Of a stretch of DNA of 6,044 nucleotides, positions 1 to 4,621 are shown piece after piece. The notes below the pieces were generated by a model. The model saw nothing but the letters and a program-made list of their open reading frames with translations, was not told the origin of the DNA and did no database searches. The stretch covers positions 1-6,044 of the forward strand of contig SXVE01000335.1 in NCBI GenBank assembly GCA_005790265.1, written 5' to 3'. Both the position numbers and the translations under genes were made by a program. Each line of letters begins with the position of its first letter. Positions within the stretch are counted from its first letter, which is position 1. The DNA comes from Acidobacteriota bacterium. Its GTDB lineage: Bacteria > Acidobacteriota > Blastocatellia > Pyrinomonadales > Pyrinomonadaceae.

Positions 1-492
1 CGCGTCGTTCGCGATTTTCAGATGTTCGGCGGTCGCCAAATCGCCTTCCCAAAGTTCCCAAGTGAATTTTTCAACCGTTTTTTGCCACGCGATGGTGCCG
101 ACGATAAAGCGCCGGTCTTCGTCAATATAAATCGGCTTAAAAACATCGCCGCCGCGCGGAACGAGGTAATTTCCGAGTAGAAAATCTTTGTGAAAACGAT
201 ATTTTTGCGTGTTGACGTAGTAAATTTTGTTTTTATTTTTGCGGTCAATGACGAACATCGCGTGCGGCAGCGCAAACGCCGTATTTTGGTGAAAAGTGCG
301 CGCGATCAAATCAAATTCTTCCTGCGATTTAACTTCCGGCAGCGAATTTTTCTTTGAATCGGGTTTTTTCGCCGCGACGCGCTCGCGCATCGCCGACGGT
401 TTTCCCGACATCTGCCCGAACGCCGAAAACTGCGTTGCCGCGACGACGAACATCGTCAACAAAATCGAAAATCCAAGCTGTAATCTTTTCAT
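1..492 (-). CDS. Secreted protein resembling the N-terminus of PEP/pyruvate-binding (PEP synthase-like) proteins, partial
   Basis: The frame is open for 164 codons from ATG at 490-492 to the left edge, so the C-terminus is missing. The protein starts MKRLQLGFSILLTMFVVAAT and has a clear Sec-type signal peptide: two basic residues, a hydrophobic core at about residues 5-20, and likely cleavage after AFG at residue 26. A basic linker (about 28-50) follows. After it comes a folded region with the motifs LPHAMFVIDR (75-84), KIYYVN (89-94), FHKDFL (100-105) and FTWELWEG (143-150). From memory this region resembles the N-terminal part of long exported proteins in Acidobacteriota that carry a PEP/pyruvate-binding (PEP synthase-like) domain further on. 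That domain lies outside the window, so the name is tentative, while the gene itself is well supported. The start lies 28 nt after the carbonic anhydrase stop, and a weak purine-rich stretch (AAAAGAAA) precedes it. Confidence 0.8.
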   Translation of the reverse strand, partial: MKRLQLGFSILLTMFVVAATQFSAFGQMSGKPSAMRERVAAKKPDSKKNSLPEVKSQEEFDLIARTFHQNTAFALPHAMFVIDRKNKNKIYYVNTQKYRFHKDFLLGNYLVPRGGDVFKPIYIDEDRRFIVGTIAWQKTVEKFTWELWEGDLATAEHLKIANDA

Positions 493-520
493 CGTTTCTT
501 TTCGCTTTATCTACAAAAAT

Positions 521-1168
521 TTATAAAAACCGTTCAGAATTTAGTCGCCGCAAGTCATCGAACTGCGCTTTATTTTCCAAATGAACGCCGAGTTTTTTCA
601 AAACGCCTTCGCGCAAATCATAAATCCAGCCGTGAACGGTCAATTTCCGACCGCGCCGCCACGCGTCTTTCACGAAACTCGTTTCGCAAACGTTAAAAGT
701 TTGCTCTAACACGTTTAATTCGCACAATTTGTCCAATCTGGTTTCATCGCTTTCAATTGCGGCGAGAGTTTTTTCGTGCGTGCGCATCACGTCTTGAATA
801 TGCCGCAGCCAATTGCTGATTAAACCGAGCTTAGTTTCGTCTTCCAGCGCCGCTTTCACGCCGCCGCAATTGTAATGACCGCAGACGATAACGTGTTCGA
901 CGCCAAGCGCTTCGACGGCGAATTGAATAACCGAAAGGCAATTCATATCCGTGTGCACGACGACGTTGGCGATATTTCGATGCACGAAAAGCTCGCCCGG
1001 TTTCAAACCCATCGTCATATTTGCCGAAATGCGGCTGTCCGAACAACCGATCCACAAATATTTCGGTTTTTGCACATCGTAAACGCGCGAAAAATATTCG
1101 GGATCTTCGCTTTTCATTTTCTGCGCCCAACGCGCGTTGTTTTCGAGCAGATGATCGAGCGTTTTCAT
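521..1168 (-). CDS. can: Beta-class carbonic anhydrase, type II
   Basis: This 215-residue cytoplasmic zinc enzyme interconverts CO2 and bicarbonate. All catalytic residues of the beta class are visible. Cys42, His98 and Cys101 are the zinc ligands, and the Asp44-Arg46 dyad lies in CSDSR, with the second cluster in CGHYNCGG. The numbering matches E. coli Can exactly. Trp39, Arg64 and Tyr183 (E. coli Tyr181) are also present. They form the non-catalytic bicarbonate pocket of type II beta-carbonic anhydrases, so pH-dependent, bicarbonate-inhibited activity is predicted. Length is that of the family. The segment after the Arg46 motif reads ISANM where VPAN or VPAE is usual, a mild divergence. The ATG is the natural start (MKTLDHLLENN), although no strong Shine-Dalgarno is seen. 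It is separated from the glycosyltransferase by 62 AT-rich bases, so it may have its own promoter. Confidence 0.97.
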   Translation of the reverse strand: MKTLDHLLENNARWAQKMKSEDPEYFSRVYDVQKPKYLWIGCSDSRISANMTMGLKPGELFVHRNIANVVVHTDMNCLSVIQFAVEALGVEHVIVCGHYNCGGVKAALEDETKLGLISNWLRHIQDVMRTHEKTLAAIESDETRLDKLCELNVLEQTFNVCETSFVKDAWRRGRKLTVHGWIYDLREGVLKKLGVHLENKAQFDDLRRLNSERFL

Positions 1169-1213
1169 AAAAACATCCGAGAAGCCAATCTGCTATTTTA
1201 CACTAATTTCGTT

Positions 1214-1233
1214 TGAATTATTTTATTAATTCA
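1214..1233. repeat. AT-rich inverted repeat at the end of the glycosyltransferase gene
   Basis: TGAATTA and TAATTCA form a 7-bp perfect inverted repeat around the 6-base spacer TTTTAT, overlapping the glycosyltransferase stop codon (1231-1233). It could form a weak mRNA hairpin or be an operator upstream of the carbonic anhydrase gene. There is no GC-rich stem or U tract, so it is not a convincing terminator. The rest of the 1169-1230 spacer is AT-rich and contains TAAAAT on the minus strand as a possible -10 box, with no recognisable -35 partner. Confidence 0.35.
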
Positions 1234-2487
1234 GCGGCGCATCACGCTTTCGATGGCATCACACGCGATTTTCGTGCCGTGTTCGGCGCGGACGATTTCA
1301 GCCGTTTGCGCGGCTTTTCGGGAAAAATTTTCATTTGAAAGCAGTTCGCGCAGCTTGCGCTTCGCTGTTTCCATCCGGTAATCTTCGCGCGCGATGATTT
1401 TTGCCACGCCGATTCGTTCGCAGCGCGCCGCATTGTCCGGCTGATCGTGCGAATACGGCATAAAAAGCTGCGGCACGCCGGCGCGCAAAACCTGCGCGGT
1501 CGTTCCGACGCCGCCTTGATGAACGACGCACGCCGCGCGCGGAAAAACTTGCGAATACGGCGCGTAATCGAAACCGACGATGTTTTCGTCAATATTTACC
1601 GGCAGATCGTTAAAAATGCCGTATAAAAGCACGGCGCGTTTTCCCAGCATTTTCGCCGCCTTCGCGCTTTCCTCGTAAAAATCGCGCGCGTCCATCACCG
1701 CTGCGCTGCCGAGCGTAAAAACAATCGGCGGCTCGCCCGCGTCGAGAAATTCGTTTAATTTTTCGGGCATTTTTCCGAGATCGTTCTGCCCGTCGTAAAA
1801 ACAAAATCCGGCTTGCAGCGTCGGCGAATGCCAATCCGGTTGCGGTACGCCTAAAACTTTTGAAAAAAGCGCGAGATGCAGCAAATTGGAAAATTTTCCG
1901 TCAAAAATCGGATCGTGATTTTCGCTCAAACCGAGTTCGCGCCGAAACTGGCGATATTCGCCGAGCCACGATTTGACGACGCCGCGCGCGAAACCGTAAA
2001 TCGAACTGTGAAAAATGCTGCCGAGAAAACGAAAATGTTTGAGCCACTGCGCCGACGGCGGAATAAACGGATCGTGCGCCGACAAAAACGACGCGGGCGC
2101 AAGACTAGTCGTAATCCATTTGATGCCGGTTTTTTCGACGACCGATTTCGCCGCGAAAACGACTTCGCCGGTAATCAACAAATCGTTTCCGGCGACCGCC
2201 GCCGTCAAATCTTCGTACATCGGGCGCACGTTCGGCAAAAGAATTTCCTTTAAAAGCAGTTCGGTTCCGCTTTTGCCGTCCATCACGCGCCGCGCCAAAT
2301 CTTTATCTTCCGGGTCAAAATGCGGGCGCATCGGATGAAACGGAAAACCGAGCAGTTCGATTTTTTCGCGATACGCTTCCATCAGCGCGAACGAAACTTC
2401 GTGTCCGCGTTTTCTTAATTCAAGCGCGAGCGCGATTTTCGGATGCGTGTCGCCGAGCGAGCCGAACGTCGAGATTAAGATTTTCAT
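1231..2487 (-). CDS. GT1 (UGT/MGT-like) family glycosyltransferase
   Basis: This 418-residue GT-B fold glycosyltransferase probably moves a sugar from a nucleotide sugar to a lipid, sterol or small-molecule acceptor at the inner face of the membrane. The N-terminal acceptor domain starts MKILISTFGSLGDTHPKIAL, the GSxGDxxP signature of family 1 enzymes such as sterol glucosyltransferases and antibiotic glycosyltransferases. The C-terminal donor domain starts near residue 250 (PPIVFTLGSAAV). It carries the nucleotide-sugar-binding block: VVHQGGVGTT (321-330, His323), AGVPQLFMPYSHDQPDNA (336-353) with the Asp348-Gln349 pair that contacts the sugar. Length is normal for the family. Its ATG overlaps the stop of the upstream small membrane gene by 4 nt (ATGA), which implies translational coupling. 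It ends in TGA. The acceptor cannot be told from the sequence. Confidence 0.93.
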   Translation of the reverse strand: MKILISTFGSLGDTHPKIALALELRKRGHEVSFALMEAYREKIELLGFPFHPMRPHFDPEDKDLARRVMDGKSGTELLLKEILLPNVRPMYEDLTAAVAGNDLLITGEVVFAAKSVVEKTGIKWITTSLAPASFLSAHDPFIPPSAQWLKHFRFLGSIFHSSIYGFARGVVKSWLGEYRQFRRELGLSENHDPIFDGKFSNLLHLALFSKVLGVPQPDWHSPTLQAGFCFYDGQNDLGKMPEKLNEFLDAGEPPIVFTLGSAAVMDARDFYEESAKAAKMLGKRAVLLYGIFNDLPVNIDENIVGFDYAPYSQVFPRAACVVHQGGVGTTAQVLRAGVPQLFMPYSHDQPDNAARCERIGVAKIIAREDYRMETAKRKLRELLSNENFSRKAAQTAEIVRAEHGTKIACDAIESVMRR

Positions 2488-2780
2488 AAAACTCGATCTT
2501 TCGCCCGTTTTTCGTTTTCGGCTGAAGTAAAGGCATCCGCTTCGATTGCGCCAAAATTTTCCGCCGGTTCGCTCAAAAATTTGCGCTCGCGCTCTTCGTT
2601 TTCAAGGCGTTCGATTTCCCGCTCGCTCAATCTGCTTTTCACCTGAAAGCGCACGCTCAGAAAAAAAGCGACCGCGCCCAAAACCGCCGTCACGAAAGCG
2701 CCGTCGCCATTTCTCTGCCATAAAAAATAAGCGGCGATTCCCGCCAGAATCACCGCCGCAATTTGAAAAACTCTTTCCAT
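2484..2780 (-). CDS. Small two-helix membrane protein, hypothetical
   Basis: This 98-residue protein has two predicted membrane helices (about residues 5-21 and 27-44), joined by a short polar turn (WQRNGDG). A highly charged, Glu/Arg-rich C-terminal tail from about residue 48 is probably helical and cytoplasmic. I do not recognise a family. Support for it being real: it starts 8 nt after the DUF4349 stop, its TGA overlaps the ATG of the glycosyltransferase, and its hydrophobic profile is coherent. No good Shine-Dalgarno precedes the ATG; the spacer is A/T only. Translation is probably coupled to the gene before it. The gene order suggests a shared transcript with the lipoprotein and the glycosyltransferase. 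Confidence 0.78.
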   Translation of the reverse strand: MERVFQIAAVILAGIAAYFLWQRNGDGAFVTAVLGAVAFFLSVRFQVKSRLSEREIERLENEERERKFLSEPAENFGAIEADAFTSAENEKRAKDRVL

Positions 2781-2788
2781 TTTTATTT

Positions 2789-3748
2789 TTACAATTCTTT
2801 ATTAATTTCGTCTTTCAAAATCTCGCTCGCCGATTTCCGCTTGCGACTTTTCCGTAAAAAGTATCTCAAAACCAGATAGATTGGTAAAACGATGAGCAGG
2901 AGAAACGGCAAAACGGCGATTGCGAAAGTGATTAATCCGAGCAAAAAATTGAGCGCGAAATCAAAACCGCTGCTTAAAGATTCGGTCAGGCGATAGAAAA
3001 ATCCGTTGGAACTCGCGCCGATGGCGGTCGGAGTTTGCAGACGAATTTTTAAGGTCGAAAGGCTCGATTGATTTTCGAGAAATCGCCGCCTGCCTTCGAC
3101 TTTTTCGATTTCGCCGCGCACGTCGGCGAGCTGGCTTTGCACGCTCAAAGCATCTTCGACCGTTTTCGCCTGTTTCATTATTTCGACAAACTGCGCTTCG
3201 AGCGCTTTTTGCGTTTTCAGTCTGGCTTCGATGTCAATAAATTCTTCGGTCACGTCCTGACCTTTGACCGTTTCGCTGATCGTGCGCGTTCCGGTTTGCC
3301 GAATCGCCGCGATTGTCTCGTCAAACTTCGCCGCCGGAACGCGCACGGTCATCGTCACGACATCGCGCGTCATACTCTTCACATCGCTCGCCGTCTGTGT
3401 TGATTCAACCACAAAACCGCTCGCGCTTTCGGCAATCTGCGTGATTTTCTGTTGCGATTCTTCCGGCGAATTTGATTCAAGCTGCAAATCAGCGTTGCGT
3501 ATAATTTTTCGTTCAACGGCGGTCGGCGCGGTTTGCGTCTGTTCGGCTTGCGTCAGCGAAACTTGCTGCACAGTCGGTGCCGGTTCTTCTCGACCGCCGC
3601 CGCCACCTCCGCCGAGCAATTGCCCTCTGCTCGCGCTATTGCTTGAAGTAGATGCGTAATTGGCATTAGCGCTCGCATTACTTGCGACTTCGCCACAAGC
3701 GGTAAAAAAGGCGAGGAATAAAACGGCGGCGAATTGAACTTTTTTCAT
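2789..3748 (-). CDS. DUF4349 domain-containing lipoprotein
   Basis: An envelope protein of 319 residues when started at the ATG at 3746-3748 (MKKVQF). The in-frame ATG four codons upstream (3758-3760) lacks a ribosome site, whereas GGGA at 3755-3758 lies 6 nt before the chosen one. The N-terminus is a lipoprotein signal with FFTAC as a slightly atypical lipobox (Phe at -3) and Cys18 as the lipidation site. A low-complexity Ser/Ala/Asn linker with a run of seven Gly (46-52) follows. Then comes the DUF4349 domain from about residue 80 (ERKIIRNADLQLES, VTMTVRVPAAKFDE, DVTEEFIDIEARLKT), with a coiled coil at about 165-228. A hydrophobic segment lies at about 265-298 and the tail is basic. This order (lipobox, DUF4349, coiled coil, C-terminal helix) is typical of the family, whose function is unknown. 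The 59-nt gap before it would allow its own promoter. Confidence 0.92.
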   Translation of the reverse strand: MKKVQFAAVLFLAFFTACGEVASNASANANYASTSSNSASRGQLLGGGGGGGREEPAPTVQQVSLTQAEQTQTAPTAVERKIIRNADLQLESNSPEESQQKITQIAESASGFVVESTQTASDVKSMTRDVVTMTVRVPAAKFDETIAAIRQTGTRTISETVKGQDVTEEFIDIEARLKTQKALEAQFVEIMKQAKTVEDALSVQSQLADVRGEIEKVEGRRRFLENQSSLSTLKIRLQTPTAIGASSNGFFYRLTESLSSGFDFALNFLLGLITFAIAVLPFLLLIVLPIYLVLRYFLRKSRKRKSASEILKDEINKEL

Positions 3749-3754
3749 AGATTT

Positions 3755-3758
3755 TCCC
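3755..3758 (-). promoter_or_regulatory. Shine-Dalgarno deciding the DUF4349 start
   Basis: GGGA on the minus strand lies 6 nt upstream of the ATG at 3746-3748. Ahead of the alternative ATG at 3758-3760 there is only A/T-rich sequence. This favours the shorter protein, which also places the signal peptide's Lys-Lys directly at the N-terminus. Confidence 0.5.
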
Positions 3759-3819
3759 ATTACAAAAAATTATTTTTGAGGTTAGAACGAGAAATATTTG
3801 TTGACTTGCAAAGCGAAGG

Positions 3820-4410
3820 TCAAACTTTCTGCGGACGAAAAACTCTGAACAGACGGCGAAAAGCGCGAAATATTTTCGGAGCGAACCAAAAGAAGAAAAT
3901 TGTGAAAATCACCAACACAATCGCGATCAAAATCGGCGCGAAAACTGCTAAAATCGTGCCGACGAAGGCGATGATGTCTTCGACGATTGACAAAATCCAG
4001 TTGGAAACCGGTTCGGGCGAAAGATTTACACCGGCGCGCACCGCTGCTTTTGTGCCGTGCGACGAAAACGCCAAACCGCCGCCGAGCAGAGTCGCGACGG
4101 TTGCGACGCCCGCGTCCATCTGATTTGTCGCCGCGTAAGCGACAACTGCGCCCGCCGGAATGCGAATGAACGTGTGAACGGCGTCCCAAACCGAATCAAC
4201 ATACGGAATTTTGTCGGCGAAAAACTCAATGGCATACAAAAAAGCGGCGACGCCGATAATCCACCAATTATCCAATACGTCCAAACCGCCCGGCAATTTC
4301 GTCGCGCCAAATCGCTGAAGAAGTCCGAGCACGGCAACGGTCGCGTAGAGATTGATGCCGGAAGTCCAAGCCGTGCCGAGCGCTAAACTGAGTGTCGAAA
4401 ACCATTCCAT
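3820..4410 (-). CDS. DUF4126 family integral membrane protein
   Basis: A 196-residue membrane protein with the features of DUF4126: an N-terminal helix followed by TSGINLYATVAVLGLL (16-31), the conserved FFADKIPYVDSVWDAVHTFI region (63-82) with acidic and aromatic residues, IPAGAVVAYAA (84-94), and a glycine-rich ALLGGG-like helix (about 101-115). A long C-terminal hydrophobic helix (about 146-178) is followed by a basic tail rich in Arg and Phe. The function of the family is not established, and a transport or envelope role is only a guess. The start is well supported by AAGGAG 8 nt upstream. It is the first gene after the 4411-4621 spacer, so a promoter for the following genes probably lies there, although I could not pick a convincing -35/-10 pair. 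Confidence 0.93.
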   Translation of the reverse strand: MEWFSTLSLALGTAWTSGINLYATVAVLGLLQRFGATKLPGGLDVLDNWWIIGVAAFLYAIEFFADKIPYVDSVWDAVHTFIRIPAGAVVAYAATNQMDAGVATVATLLGGGLAFSSHGTKAAVRAGVNLSPEPVSNWILSIVEDIIAFVGTILAVFAPILIAIVLVIFTIFFFWFAPKIFRAFRRLFRVFRPQKV

Positions 4411-4418
4411 CGCTGTTT

Positions 4419-4424
4419 CTCCTT
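4419..4424 (-). promoter_or_regulatory. Strong Shine-Dalgarno of the DUF4126 gene
   Basis: AAGGAG on the minus strand lies 8 nt before the ATG at 4408-4410. It is the best ribosome-binding site in the window and fixes this start codon. Confidence 0.8.
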
Positions 4425-4500
4425 TTTTATCAATTCGCCGATGTTGCCAAAGAACGAAATCAAAATTTGTTTTGAAAAATGCAAAATAACTTTGGACGAA

Positions 4501-4581
4501 ATTAACCGCAGATTTACGCAGACGAACGCAGATAAAAAATCAATCACAATCCGCGTTCGTTTGTGTTCATCTGCGATTAAT
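4501..4581. repeat. Imperfect inverted repeat with 10-bp CGCAGA periodicity (dispersed intergenic repeat type)
   Basis: Arms at 4501-4533 and 4549-4581 are reverse complements at 27 of 33 positions and flank a 15-base AT-rich loop. The left arm contains three CGCAGA units spaced exactly 10 bp apart (CGCAGATTTA, CGCAGACGAA, CGCAGATAAA), and the right arm carries the matching degenerate units on the other strand. From memory, very similar CGCAGATxxACGCAGA elements occur in many copies between genes in diverse environmental bacteria, including Acidobacteriota. Such elements are usually taken as non-autonomous repeats with no known function. It lies in the 211-base spacer between the DUF3179 terminator and the DUF4126 gene. 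A transcript through it would fold into a long hairpin. No open reading frame or transposase is linked to it here. Confidence 0.8.
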
Positions 4582-4597
4582 AAAAATCAGAGTTTTC

Positions 4598-4617
4598 AAA
4601 AAACCGGCTTTCGGCTT
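4598..4617 (-). terminator. Rho-independent-type terminator after the DUF3179 gene
   Basis: On the minus-strand RNA, AAGCCG pairs with CGGUUU (6 bp including one G-U) around the loop AAAGC. The 3' arm runs into an uninterrupted six-U tract (4603-4598). The stem starts 4 nt after the TAA stop (4622-4624), the usual place for an intrinsic terminator. The stem is short, so efficiency may be modest. Confidence 0.6.
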
Positions 4618-4621
4618 GCCA

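Noticed and set aside
875..1216. Plus-strand open frames opposite the carbonic anhydrase and other genes
   Set aside because: These are antisense shadows with Arg-rich, low-information translations and no recognisable domains; the minus-strand proteins have clear families.
3590..3616. GCC-rich tract as a tandem repeat of interest
   Set aside because: It simply encodes the seven-glycine linker of the DUF4349 lipoprotein.
3801..3823. Bulged hairpin around TTGAC/GTCAA between the DUF4126 and DUF4349 genes as a terminator; TTGACC as a -35 box
   Set aside because: The stem is interrupted, no U tract follows, and no good -10 lies 16-18 nt after TTGACC. Not strong enough to call.
4501..4581. CRISPR array, because of repeated CGCAGA units
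   Set aside because: The period is 10 bp, the units are short and the arms are inverted; there are no spacers of CRISPR size and no cas genes.
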